Of a stretch of 64,000 nucleotides of DNA, positions 47,511-58,198 are shown piece by piece. Position numbers and translations under genes: made by a program. The notes beneath the pieces are model-generated. The model worked only from the letters and a program-made list of their open reading frames with translations. It ran no database searches and had not been told where the DNA came from. This stretch comes from Opisthocomus hoazin. Lineage: Eukaryota; Chordata; Aves; Opisthocomiformes; Opisthocomidae. Location of the stretch: assembly GCF_030867145.1 (NCBI RefSeq), contig NC_134414.1:83690504-83754503 (forward strand), read 5' to 3'. Each line of letters starts with the position of its first letter. Position 1 is the stretch's first letter.

Positions 47511-48109
47511 TGAAGGAAGGGGTTAAAAGGAATTTTAATAGAAGTGTCATTACCTAATAGCTGCTGTGCATTTAAAAAACTGATAGTACTTACCTAGTGT
47601 CTAAATTAACTGAAGTAGAGAGTCTTGCATCTCCATACAAAGGGGTTAGCTCCTGATAGGGGCTGGGAGTCACCTAGAACAAGTCAAGACCGACCCTGCT
47701 GTGTGGATGGGAGCCAGGAGAGAACTGAGTTTGCGCAGAAACAAAGGTCAATCAGCGGACACCGTGATGAAGAGGATGGGCCTTCATCTTGGGACCCACG
47801 ACGACCACGACCAGGAGGCACTGCACAAACGCAGCTGGGAGGAGACTATGGAAATTACGACTTAGAACTGATTATAATATGGAAATTATTTCTTGGAACT
47901 GATTTTGATATGCAATGAGGATAGATGCATATGTATAAGTGTATTGGTAAATCTAATGTATATGTAATATTTGATTGTATAAATTGAAGAGACATGTTGC
48001 TGCTCGGCACACACGACTTTGGTGGGACTACCCCCCGTGCTGCCCGGTGCTGAATAAACATACCTACTTTACAATCTTACAGATTGTGGAGTCTGCTTTC
48101 CGCGCGTCA
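47511..48109 (+). repeat. 5' LTR of the class I provirus
   Basis: 599 bases, starting tgaaggaaggggttaaaagg and ending gcgcgtca. TATA box tataaa at 47978-47983 and AATAAA at 48053-48058. Ends are confirmed by the matching 3' LTR and by the primer-binding site four bases downstream. Confidence 0.95.
47978..47983 (+). promoter_or_regulatory. LTR TATA box
   Basis: tataaa, 70 bases before the polyadenylation signal; conserved at the same place in the 3' LTR (53886-53891). Confidence 0.65.
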
Positions 48110-48113
48110 GTTC

Positions 48114-48131
48114 TGGCGAGCCAGCCAGGAG
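48114..48131 (+). other. Primer-binding site, tRNA-Arg type
   Basis: tggcgagccagccaggag; its reverse complement equals the 3' end, with CCA, of vertebrate tRNA-Arg (ACG) as I know it, 18 of 18. It lies four bases after the LTR. Confidence 0.8.
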
Positions 48132-48499
48132 ATCTCTACTCGACCGTGGGAGCGACTGTGGAGTGGACGCTCCTAGGTGCGCCCCGGGCACTTTCCTCGG
48201 AGGAGCCTCCGTTGCCAGCCTCTCACCCGGAGAGCAGACAACAACCTCCTGCAGCCGCGGATATAAATGGTATGTTTTGTAGGGAAGGGCTTGTAAGTTG
48301 TACACGTGGCTGGGGCTGCTGGTAAATCACGCTGAGACGTCTGGCGTGCAGCATAGTCCCCGTGGGGAAAGGGTGCCCTTGTAAGGAAGGGGGGGTTTGC
48401 TGACCGATAGAGTGGCCGCTATCGATCTTGAGGGTAGATCAAGCAAACCTGAGATTATCGCTGCAGCCCAGTGTCAGAAGCCAGGACGGACCTCCTAAT

Positions 48500-48745
48500 T
48501 TTTGGAAGGCTAAGCGGACCTCCGCACAATTGCATTCGGATGGTTTTTGTATGAATGCTGACCTCTGCACTATTGTGTTCGGGTGGTTTTGTATAGACGA
48601 AGCAGGAGAAGGGTAAACGGACCTCCGCACACTTGCTTTTGAGTGTTTTTTGTATGGATGCTAACTGTAACTGCATTCGAGTGGTTTTTGTATTAATGCT
48701 AACTGTAACCGTGTTTGGGTGGTTTTTGTATGAATGTTAACTGAA
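48500..48745 (+). repeat. Imperfect tandem repeats in the viral leader
   Basis: A core tggtttttgtatgaatgct recurs about five times (near 48541, 48584, 48643, 48681, 48719) with spacings of 38-59 bases, preceded by variants of gcattcgagtgg or ggacctccgcac. It lies between the primer-binding site and the pre-gag frame, where packaging signals are found in gammaretroviruses. Small open frames here (48428-48676, both strands) are by-products of the repeat. Confidence 0.7.
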
Positions 48746-48877
48746 GTGATAATGTTATAGTTTGAATACCCGGGGATTTTATGTTACAAGTTTTGTCTTT
48801 GTGCATGTGTAAGTGTGGTTGATACGCAGCATTGATGTGAAGTGAGTGGGAGTCCCGATCTTCGGTTCCGTAACTCC

Positions 48878-49597
48878 ATGAGGAGCATGGCCAGAGACAG
48901 ACAAATCGCTTGGAATTATTATAAGGCTTGTAAATCTTTTAATGTGCAACTTGGGCTGCGGTAGTGCCTAATCACTTTCCTAAGTGATGGGGAATGGGAA
49001 CTGGTTAATTATTAAAGTGGCAGAGCAAAGGAAATCACTCCTTAGGTGGTTTGGGCTCGAACCTTAGGAATATTTGAATGAGGGGGGGAACTGGATACAA
49101 AGGGGAGAAGAGAGAAAGGGGCATATGTGACTCCCACAGGGTGGAAGGTAGCCTTAGACTGGGAACAACCTTCAGAAATACTTATAAGTCCTGGCGTTGG
49201 TGGGCAAGCAGGAATAATTCCCTGCTTCGCATGTGGGCTAGATCCTAGATTATATAAAAATTGGTACCAAGCTTAGGTCCTGTTGAAGTGTAAATCTTGT
49301 GATAAAAAGTGATACTGTGTATCTAGGACGCGAGGAGCGTAGTGTCCTAAGTGCCTTCCCCGGACCCCATGGTTTTATACTTGGGAAAGAATTCACCAAG
49401 TAATTGAGGTAGGGAAGCTGGTGTTTGGAAGGGAAAATTTGATTCCGGAAATTTGGGACATGTGGGAGAAAGATTGGGAAGAAACTATAATGAATTGTAA
49501 GACGCGATTCATGTGGAAACTTATTAAAAGAATAGCAAAAGGCAAGTTAAAGGGACAAGAAGTCAAGAAATGGGTAACAATCAGGGAGGAATTCTGA
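48878..49597 (+). pseudogene. Pre-gag reading frame relic with CXXC pairs
   Basis: Upstream of gag, frame 2 reads as coding for about 240 codons from an ATG at 48878 to a TGA at 49595, interrupted by seven stops (first TAG at 48962). It keeps phase through P-C-F-A-C-G, L-K-C-K-S-C-D-K-K and C-P-K-C, three CXXC pairs like a zinc-ribbon, then W-E-R-I-H-Q-V-I-E-V-G and a basic C-terminal part (K-R-I-A-K-G-K-L-K-G). It overlaps the gag start by 28 bases. Upstream gag-leader frames are known in some gammaretroviruses and HERV-H-like elements, but I recognise no specific relative. Decayed, not functional. Confidence 0.5.
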
Positions 49598-50486
49598 AAA
49601 AGAGTCCTTTAGGCTGTATGCTCGCTCACTGGAAAGACATTTTTGGGATTGGAGGCATATAAAGTAAAAGGACCCTTATCAAATATTGCAATCAATGGTG
49701 ACCTCTATATACATTGGAAGATGGGGCCAAGTGGCCATTAAATGGGTCAATAGATTATAATACTCTCTTGCAATTAATGCTGTTTTTGAGGAGAGAAGAA
49801 AAATGGGATGAGGTCTTATATGCGAATATGTTTTTCACCCTCCAAAACCATCCGGAGTTACAAAGGGACTGTGGATTGATACCACCACAGGACCCCATGG
49901 TACTCGCACTTGAGCGAGAAAACAATAAAGAATTCAGAGTTAAACTGAGGCAGTGTTGTTCGGGATGTAGTATTGGACAAAGATGTACTAATCTAAGTGA
50001 CTTGTTTAAGCCTCCCCCTCAACCACAGGAACAGGATGAGAACTCGGATGAAATCCCCACACCTTCAGACAGCCCTGTATCTTCCCGAACTAGGATTTCC
50101 CCCTCCAAGACCCAAAGTAGGATGCTAACAGGTCTGCTCACATGGAGAGATTGCAGTCATGCCAAAAGTGGATTTCTAAAGGAATGGAAAGGGCCATTCC
50201 CAGAATCATAAATTGGCCAGCTTTATATGCAGTTAAACAGTGTCCTTCCGAGTCTCCATCCGAATTCCTGGATCTACTGAGGGATGTAATGCGCTGTAAC
50301 ACACTGCTGGACCCTGGGTCAGAGGTAGGAATACAATAACTAGTCTCCCTATTTTTGGGTCACTCTACAGGAGACATTAAGTGCAAACTCCAGAAGTTGC
50401 GTCCTACAAAAGGTAGGAACTTGAAAGTCCTGCTGGATGAAGCATGGAGAGTGTTTAGTAATAGAGAGGAAGGAACAACAAGAGGT
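49570..50486 (+). pseudogene. Gammaretrovirus-like gag, internally deleted
   Basis: Starts M-G-N-N-Q-G-G-I-L at 49570 (frame 1), a matrix N-terminus suited to myristoylation. TAA at 49660 and TGA at 49699 interrupt it; frame 1 then continues 49714-50211 through the matrix and a proline-rich segment (P-P-P-Q-P-Q). From about 50150 the frame is 3 and the sequence jumps to the C-terminal capsid with the major homology region (S-E-F-L-D-L-L-R-D) and a stop at 50337. N-terminal capsid and the nucleocapsid zinc knuckle are missing, so a deletion joins p12-like sequence to late capsid and another joins capsid to protease. Confidence 0.85.
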
Positions 50487-51104
50487 AGAATTTTTTTGGT
50501 TGACGCTGGGGCAACATACTTGGTTTTGAATCAAGCCTTGATGCCCCTGGGGATTGACTATATCATGGTAAAAGGGGCAACTGGCCAAAGTGAAAAGGCA
50601 TAGTTTTGTAAACCTTTGAAGTATAAATTAGGAAAACAATGGGGCATCCACAAATTCTTGTATATGCCCAGTTCCCCAAAGGCACTTCTGGGAAGGGATT
50701 TGTTTGAACAATTGGGTGCAAAAACTACATGTGAAAAAGGAGAAATTACTCTGGAGGTAAAGGATCGACAATATATTCAAGTACTGACTCTATTTCTAAC
50801 CAGTCCTCCCACAGAAGGAAAAATCCCGAGGATCCTAAACCAGGTATACCCTGGGGTATGGGCCATTGGTGTCCCTGGAAGAGCGAAGAATGCTCAACCC
50901 ATTGAAGTTAGAGTCAAAGAAGGCCGGCAACTGGTAAGAGTTAAGCAATATCCCCTAAGACAGGAAGATAGGGAAGGAATCCAGCCAGAGATAGAAAGAT
51001 TTTTACATCTAGGATTACAGAAAGGGTGCGAGTGGGATTTTAACACCCCTATAGTACCTGTCCATAAATCTGACGGGTCGTATCAAGTGGTCCAGGATTT
51101 GTGA
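50487..51104 (+). pseudogene. Gammaretrovirus-like protease and RT N-terminus
   Basis: Frame 3. The protease active site reads V-D-A-G-A-T (Asp codon at 50502), where the usual Thr of D-T-G is Ala. The flap and L-L-G-R-D-L block follow near 50685. A TAG at 50601 interrupts it. RT begins around 50900 with Q-Y-P-L and continues to F-N-T-P-I-V-P-V; a TGA at 51102 ends this frame, and RT continues in frame 2 after a one-base shift. Confidence 0.85.
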
Positions 51105-52315
51105 GCCATAAAATAACAGAGGACCTCTACCCAGTAGTAGCAAACCCCTATACTTTGTTAACCGTATTGGCTCCCGAATTAACCTGGTTTACTGTTTTAG
51201 ATTTGAAAGATGCAATCTTTTGCCTCCGTCTCCATGAAGCCAGTCAGAAATTACTCGCATTTGAATGGGAGAACCCCAAAAGTGGTCGAAAGACTCAGCT
51301 CACTTGGACGGTCCTGCTACAAGGATTTAAGAACAGTCCTACCATCTTCAGTAATCAACTTGCAAAAGACTTGGAGTCCTGGGAAATCCCGTCTGAAGAA
51401 GGGAAATTACTACAATATGTGGATGACATCCTGATTGCCACCAAAACAGAAGACGGTTGTATCGCTTGGACGGTGAGTCTACTGAATTTCTTGGGGCTCC
51501 AAAGGTATCGGGTATCTAAGAAGAAGGCCCAGATAATGTAGTGCGAGGTGATTTACTTGGCCTATGAAATTAGTGCTGGACAAAGAACATTGGGACAGGC
51601 CCGTAAAGAGGCAATATGTCAAACTCTGAGACCTCAGACAGGGAAAGAGTTACGGACTTTCTTGGGAATGAACGGGTGGTGCCGGCTGTGGATTTATAAT
51701 TATGGACTACTTGTTAAACCACTATATGCACTAACAGTTACTGGACAAAATCACCTTAAATGGAACAAGGAGACCATGCAAGCCTTTGAACTACTGAAAA
51801 AGGCTCTGATGTCGGCCCTTGCCCTAGGGCTCCCAGATGTGAGTAAGCTGTTTTTCCTTTTCTCTCGTGAAAAGCAGGGGATTACTCTGGGCATACTAGC
51901 ACAAGATCTGGGTCCATATCGATGAGCAGTTGCCTATCTCTCCAAACAATTGGATGCAACTGTGAAGGGTTGTCCTGGATGCCTGCGAGTGGTTGCAGCT
52001 GTAATATTAAATATACAGGAAGCCCGAAAATTTACCTTGGGCCAGAAAATGACTGTCTTGGTGTCCCACAAGGTATCTGCAGTATTGGGAGCAAAAGGAG
52101 GACACTGGCTTTCTCCACAAAGATTCCTGAGATATCAGGCCATACTGGTAGAACAGGATAATGTGGAGATTATACTTACTAACATTGTCAATCCAGCTTC
52201 CTTTCTCAGTGGAAACACAGGAGAACCAGTGCATCATGACTGCTTGGACACCATTGAAGCAACCTATGCAAGTAGCCCAGATTTGAGAGACAGCCCTACG
52301 GAAAATGGAGAAAAC
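51105..52315 (+). pseudogene. Gammaretrovirus-like RT palm to connection
   Basis: Frame 2. Palm Asp in T-V-L-D-L-K-D-A, then L-L-Q-G-F-K-N-S-P-T (Pro of LPQG replaced by Leu) and the active site Y-V-D-D-I at 51416-51430. Thumb and connection follow with F-L-G-M-N-G-W-C-R and P-L-Y-A-L. Stops at 51539 and 51923. The rest of the frame is well kept, so RT identity is clear, but the protein is not intact. Confidence 0.9.
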
Positions 52316-52969
52316 TGATTCACAGATGAAAGCAGCTATGTTCCGAGTGGTAAGAGACACGCAGGGTACGCTATTACTACCAGTCAAGAAATCATAGAGT
52401 CAAGACCTTTACCCATAAACACCTCTGCACAGAAGGCAGAAATAATTGTTTTAACCCGTGCCTTGGAATTGACCCAAGGCAAAGTTGTGAATATATACAC
52501 AGACTCGAAGTATACGTTTGGAATTGTGCATGCACATGGAGCGATCTGGAAGGAAAGAGGATTATTGAACTCTCAAGGGAAAAACATCAAACATGCAGAA
52601 GAAATTTTGAAACTACTGGAGGCAGTTCAACTCCCCAAGAAAGTGGCAATCATGCATATTAAGGCACACCAGAAAGTGAGCTCAAAATTGGAAAAAGAAA
52701 ACGAGCTGGCGGACAGAGAGGCAAAACATGTGTCCAAAATGGAGGTAAAAACTGAAGGGGCTTTAATCCCTGATGGACGAATCTCTCTAGAAGGTAAGCC
52801 AGAATGTACTGTGGAACACCAGAAACTTCTCACAGATCTAGAAGAGTCATATAATGAGGAAGGGTGGGCTCAAACCCCAGAGGGAAAACTAATCATTCCC
52901 AGCTGTCTGATATGGCATTGGATAAGGGAAGAACATAAAAAGGAATTGGGGGACAAAGGCTGTGTATAA
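52316..52969 (+). pseudogene. Gammaretrovirus-like RNase H and integrase start
   Basis: Frame 2 after a TGA at 52316. RNase H catalytic residues are visible: Asp in F-T-D-E-S (52325), Glu in A-Q-K-A-E-I-I and Asp in I-Y-T-D-S-K-Y; the late block H-I-K-A-H-Q-K and E-L-A-D-R-E-A-K is kept. The frame is open for 168 codons from 52463 and ends within the integrase zinc-finger region (W-H-W-I-R-E-E-H). Confidence 0.9.
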
Positions 52970-53240
52970 ACATTTAATTAGAGAGATTGTGGACAGAAAC
53001 TGCTACACCACGTTGAGACAGGTGGCTCCTCAGCTGTGCGATCTTTGCTTCCAAAATAATCCGAAAAATAACCCTAAACCAGAAATGGGTCAGATGGGAA
53101 AATGTAATGGGCCTGGGCAGCAATGGCAAATTGATTTCACTGAACTTCCAAGACAAGGGGGGTACCAATATCTATTGGTATTAACCGATACCTTTTCAGG
53201 TTGGCCGGAAGCATTCCCGACCAGGATGGCTAAAGCTTGA
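52962..53240 (+). pseudogene. Integrase fragment, core truncated
   Basis: Frame 3 continues the integrase finger with C-D-L-C, then enters the catalytic core with the first Asp in W-Q-I-D-F and L-T-D-T-F-S-G-W-P-E-A. It stops at 53238; the second Asp and the Glu are not found. The remaining 170 bases before the LTR contain no integrase or env block, so a deletion of several kilobases has removed them. Confidence 0.85.
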
Positions 53241-53418
53241 GAAGTGTAGTCTTTGGCATTGCAAGAGTATGGGAGATTCTTATAGTGAATGGAAAAGGAA
53301 CGAATTACGACGAAAGCTGGAGTCCAATAAGTATTCTGAAAAGATGCTGAATAATGATGTATTATAATAGAATTAAGAGTAGTAAAAGAATTTACTAACT
53401 TTTTTGAAAAGGGGGGAC
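53241..53418 (+). other. Deletion scar and polypurine tract
   Basis: Short AT-rich remnant between truncated integrase and the 3' LTR. It ends with gaaaaggggggac at 53406-53418, a classical polypurine tract directly before the LTR. Confidence 0.75.
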
Positions 53419-54015
53419 TGAAGGAAGGGGTTAAAAGGGGTTTTAATAGAAGTGGCATTACCTAATAGCTGCTGTGCATTTAAAAAACTGACAGTGCTTA
53501 TCTAGTGTCTAAATTAACTGAAGTAGAGAGTCTTGCTTCTCCATACAAAGAGGTTAGCGCCTGATAGGGGCTGGGAGTCACCTAGAACAAGTCAAGACCG
53601 ACCCTGCTGTATGGATGGGAGCCAGGAGAGAACTGAGTTTGCGCAGAAACAAAGGTCAATCAGCAGACACCGTGATGAAGAGGATGGGCCTTCTTCTTGG
53701 GACACACGACGACCACCACTAGGAGGCACTGCACAAACGCAGCTGGGAGGAGACTATGGAAATTACTTCTTAGAACTGATTATAATATGGAAATTATTTC
53801 TTGGAACTGATTTTGATATGCAATGAGGATAGATGCATATGTATAAGTGTATTGGTAAATCTAATGTATATGTAATATTTGATTGTATAAATTGAAGAGA
53901 CATGTTGCTGCTCAGCGCGCACGACTGGTGGGACTGCCCCCCATGCAGCCCAGGGCTGAATAAACATACCTACTTTACAATCTTACAGATTGTGGAGTCT
54001 GCTTTCCACACGTCA
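53419..54015 (+). repeat. 3' LTR of the class I provirus
   Basis: 597 bases, tgaaggaagg to cacgtca. TATA box at 53886-53891 and AATAAA at 53959-53964. About 95.5 percent identical to the 5' LTR by hand count, so the insertion is neither very recent nor ancient. A 97-codon open frame shared by both LTRs (47625 and 53533) is not thought to be a gene. Confidence 0.95.
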
Positions 54016-54070
54016 ATATTCGTAATACAACACATGGCTGAGATGATCTGAGTAATAGTATCAGAAGTAC

Positions 54071-54193
54071 CAAATATGGGTTCAGACATAGCAAAACTGG
54101 GACCAATGGGGAAAGAAGAGGGCAGAGAGGTGTTGTTTATCTGGGAAGAGATAAGGGTGGAGAAGGAGGGGGGTCGATAGTGAAAGAACAAAC
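54071..54193 (-). CDS. Candidate 123-nt host exon
   Basis: On the minus strand a long pyrimidine tract ending cccattcatcttctcag precedes 123 bases that end ATTTG|gtactt. Only one of three frames is open, in phase 1/1: it reads L-F-F-H-Y-R-P-P-S-F-S-T-L-I-S-S-Q-I-N-N, then a Ser/Pro-rich part with an N-glycosylation sequon (N-N-T-S). The acceptor is very good, the donor modest. The interval starts 55 bases beyond the ERV LTR. Product not recognised. Confidence 0.3.
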
Positions 54194-54363
54194 CTGAGAA
54201 GATGAATGGGATAGAAAAGACCAATTGGTCATGTGTGAGATGCTGGTCTACATTCTTGTCTGACAGAGCTCCCCACCTGCACCAGCCGCTGCAAACTGCC
54301 CTGTCTTCATATTACACTGTATTCCAAAAGATTTTCCATGTGAGTGGGATTTCTAATCTGTAG

Positions 54364-54414
54364 GTGGAGGTGGGCATGCATGACCTGATCGTGAACTTCA
54401 ACACAAGCTATCCA
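54364..54414 (+). CDS. Candidate 51-nt plus-strand exon
   Basis: Flanked by tttctaatctgtag and a perfect donor gtaagtagg. Only one frame is open, phase 0/0, reading V-E-V-G-M-H-D-L-I-V-N-F-N-T-S-Y-P with one glycosylation sequon. It is on the opposite strand to the other candidates, so either this or the minus-strand model, or both, may be chance. Confidence 0.22.
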
Positions 54415-54746
54415 GTAAGTAGGATGAGTGATCCGGGTGCCTGCAACTGGAAAGACCAGGGTCTGGGTGCCAGCTGTCTAACAAGCATTAGGGACAGCTA
54501 GTGAAGAAATCAATTTGTGACTATGCATCTGTGTATGTAGCCATAACGAATTCTCTTTGGTCACTGGCAGGGGGAACGACTGTCATGTGCAAGACGGTGT
54601 TTGGGCTGCAATTTATGTTATAACTTCTGCTGGTTCTTTTACTGCAGATAGATAGACGTACACAAATTTTAAGACTGTTAAAGCTCATGAAATTATGTAC
54701 CTGATATTCCTTGGACTGCTATCTTCTTCACCACAACTACAGTTTC

Positions 54747-54777
<31 letters not shown>

Positions 54778-57700
54778 TATTCTTTCCTTCCTTCCTTGTT
54801 TTCTTGCTTTTTTGCTTTCTTTTTTCCCCTCTTATTTCTTCTCTTTTTTCAAGTAAAAGGAAAGGCATGAGCCTCTCTTTCTTTCCAGATTTTTCTTAAA
54901 GAATATAAATAAAGTATTAGCAGCTATTTCACAGGCCTGAAAATGTGTCCAATCTCTTTGCACAACTCTAACAACATAAAACGGAATGTCTTTAACATAA
55001 CATGAATTAAACATTACAGTAAAATAGTATACGAACACCTCTAAACCTGGGAAGCATTCAAATGACGTAATCCTGAAAACTTCATTTCTATGGAAGACTG
55101 GAAGAGGAAACCAATTGTGATATTATAAACCTTGTCTTATCTTCAGTGCAAAATAACAGAAAAGAAAGGGGGGTTTTGTATTGAAAAATTGTAGTTAAAC
55201 TTTTAGACAGAGAAAAGACAAAATTTAAAATCTATCACTGAACGATATTAGAAGTGCAATACATTTTTCCCTTCTTTTCTATATTTTCTTTTCTCCCTTC
55301 CCTCAAAACAAAAAAAAAAAAAAAAAAAAGAAAAGGAAAGAGGAAAGGCAGAGGGGAAAAAAAAAACCCTACCGTCCTTACTATCAATGCATGAAAATAG
55401 TGGAGGATATATTCAGCTGAAAAATATTTGGAATCTTTGGGTTATATTTCTTATTTTATGGAACTTCTTGCCTGCTAATGAACTTCCGATTGACAGATTT
55501 TCACAACAACTAGTAATAAATCTAGAAAACAGTGGGTATAAAATATTTTCTCATTATTTTGTTATATATTTTTCTTGACCAATGCTTTGATGTAAAGTCA
55601 CATCATTCTCTGTGATCATCATTTTGGATACATAAGAAATTAATTTCTATCTGAGGTTATAAAATATCTAATTCCTTTTTCATGCTGATCCTTAAAATGG
55701 ATTTATTAGCTGAAAAGATATCATTAATTTCAGGTCGCTGTCCTTTACAAGCTTTTCTCAGGTGACTAGTAATCAATAGGCCAGAGAAGTCCCTGTACTA
55801 TCATAGGATGTAAAAGGTTAATGTTATCCTCAGGACCCCAATTCAGTTAATTGAAGACAAACATAGTTTTCTAAAGGTTAGGGTAAAATGCAGCTCATGA
55901 ATGGGAACTTTTATTTTTTCATAGAAAATCATGGGCCTAAATGATCTAGCTTCAAGTAACTAAAAATATTTTCAGTTTGCAACACGTAACACCATATGTC
56001 TCACACTGCTAGTCAAACTTTATTTTAAAGTTCTCTGTGCATGCTTTTCTCTTCACATTAACAAATCCCTCTAAAGGATTTTGGCAATTGAAAAATTATT
56101 CAGGTTGCCTAAGCCCTAACTCAATAAAGGGACAAATATCCCCGGCTTTAGCTATTTCAACTTCCTCTTCCTACCATCACATTTTTATTCTGCCTACTTT
56201 TAACAAGTAGGGACATTATCTAAGATACCAGTCCTTCTATTTCATTTCTACAATAAAATTCTGAGAATTTATAATACTATGAAGACTTTAGTCTTGACCT
56301 AGCTCTTTGTAGCATTAGGTTTTTATCCTTCCTTTGGTTTCAGTACAAGCTTGTAGAAAATTGGATCAGGTTTTTCTCTGTGGTCTTTTCCAGAGTCAAC
56401 TAATCTTAATTGTTGTCTTCTTCCTCTTTCAATGGAATAAATTGTTAAGCTATGAATAAAGACTGAATATGAGAATGAACAACTGGTATCCGTCACCATG
56501 ATACATGATATCTATCACTCACTGGATGTTTGCACTTTTGTGGTTTCACTACTAAAGGATTTTGATGATTGTGTTACTGCATCCTGCACTGCACAGAGCT
56601 TTTGCCTTGTTCTTGTACCACCTCAGGCATCACGTGAGTAGATTCAAACTTATTATAGTCCAGCTACCATAAAAGAGGAGGAAATAAAATAAAATTACAT
56701 AAAGTTAGATTATTTTCAAAGAGGAGACTTGGGAATATTTTATATTAATGTATTTCTATAGAAGAAGAATATTTTTAAGAATTTTCCTTGGAGGAAGAAT
56801 CTTTTAAAGCTTGACTGCATTCATTATTACACAAGAGAGGGTTTAGTCACTTCTGCAGAATAAACTGCTGCTCTATTTCCATGGTTAACTGCATCATCAT
56901 AAGTAGATAACCCTGGTTTCTAGTGCTGCTAGTGCTACAGAGTCTATGCCTATTTAGGGCTACTTTAGGCCAGTCTCCTTAGGAGCAGGTTGACATTTTC
57001 AAGGTTCATAACGCTTGGCTCAGGTTGCCTCTAAGTCCCATAGATTACTTCTGTTACTCCTGTGAATAATCTGCTCTTTGTAAAATGAATCATCTATTTA
57101 AAGGTTAAGATTTCATTAATGTTGAATACATGCAAAATGTCATTTTAAGGGAATCTTGCTCTCAGCTTACATATATACACACATATGTATTTGTTTAAAG
57201 GTATGAAAGAACCTTACAAACAATATATAAAATTTTTGAAGAGAAGGCTTCCTGATTTTCTGTAAAGCCCAGTCAGTCTCATTCTGTTGCCAAAATTTGA
57301 TTTCAGTTGTGTAGTAATACAGAACATTTCACCTCATCTTTTTAAAAACCACTTTTTCAGACCCACCACCTTCGACTACCTTTCACATACTTTCAAGGTA
57401 ACACACTGAGTCCTTTCCTCACAGTTTAGTTTCACTGTTCCTCTTATGGCTGACTTGTCACAGAGGTCCAACGTTCAAGCCAAATGTCTGTTCTCAAGGA
57501 CATCTGACATTTACTTTGTTCACAAAGAGAGTTTAGTGATGTAAAATGAGAACTGCCTGTGTGGAAGACCAAAAGAAATATACTGTAAGCTTGAAAGAAA
57601 GTATGTTTAGAGAGAATGCTAAAAGTAGTTTAAGTCAAATTCCATGAAGTAAAAGGTCAAGTTGTATTTCTACTTTGGTTTACATATTCACATTTGTCTG

Positions 57701-58151
57701 TTGCAGAAAAAACATCTGTAACTCCTTTGAAGTGACTCTTGTTACAGAGTGAAGTACATTCCAAGGCAAAGTCTCTACACAAAACAAAATATTTTTTAAC
57801 AGTATACATACGCACAAACATCAACATTTGGACATAAGTAGCCCTAGAAACTAATACAACATTTTAAACAGAAACAAAGAAAAATATATTATAAAATAAT
57901 TCACACTCCACAGAATAACATATTCAGAAAAATCTTAAAGCCTGATATCTAGGAGAGTTCTCAATTCACTCATATAAAATGACAGATAAGATTTTCTGAT
58001 GTGGAGCAGGTTGCACCGATCAGCAAAACTGAGTTTGAAGGAGACCAGCTGTGGCATTGTAGCTGAGTAACACTGTATTGCCACTGCTAGTAACAGGCTT
58101 ATAACAAAATTTTCAAGGCCTCAGAAATGGAGCTTGTCAGGCTTGGTTTAC
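54415..58151. other. Non-coding with simple repeats
   Basis: 54415-54650 is of balanced composition without a recognised element. A (CTTG)7 microsatellite at 54747-54774 is followed by a pyrimidine-rich stretch to about 54850. An A-rich run lies at 55309-55335. The rest is AT-rich with no supported gene. Confidence 0.5.
54747..54774 (+). repeat. (CTTG)n microsatellite
   Basis: Seven perfect copies of cttg, followed by ctttattctttccttcctt. Confidence 0.9.
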
Positions 58152-58198
58152 CTGAACTTTCCTTCATGTTCCTGGAGCTTTAATCTCATTAGGTTTAC
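58152..58198 (-). CDS. Candidate 47-nt host exon
   Basis: Minus-strand interval between an acceptor aaaaattctattgcag and donor TTCAG|gtaaac. Only the first frame is open: V-N-L-M-R-L-K-L-Q-E-H-E-G-K-F plus two bases (phase 0 to 2). The phase fits directly after 61471-61575, which ends in phase 0. Product unknown; pseudo-exon not excluded. Confidence 0.3.

Larger units (their letters stand above)
47511..54015 (+). mobile_element. Gammaretrovirus-like (class I) provirus, internally deleted
   Basis: A provirus with both LTRs, primer-binding site, pre-gag frame, partial gag, protease, RT, RNase H and the start of integrase. Class I evidence: gag begins M-G-N-N-Q with a myristoylation-type start, pro and pol share a frame region, RT has YVDDI, and the primer-binding site matches a tRNA-Arg. 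The N-terminal capsid, nucleocapsid, most of integrase and all of env are deleted. The two LTRs differ at about 27 of 597 positions plus one 2-base indel by my count. No perfect target duplication is seen; the best is gtat against atat. Confidence 0.9.

Noticed and set aside
47625-47918. 97-codon open frame present in both class I LTRs
   Set aside because: Shared only because the two LTRs are copies. It lies in U3 with no motif; an LTR-encoded protein is possible in principle but nothing supports it.
48428-48676. Short open frames on both strands in the class I leader
   Set aside because: Produced by the tandem repeat, not by a gene.
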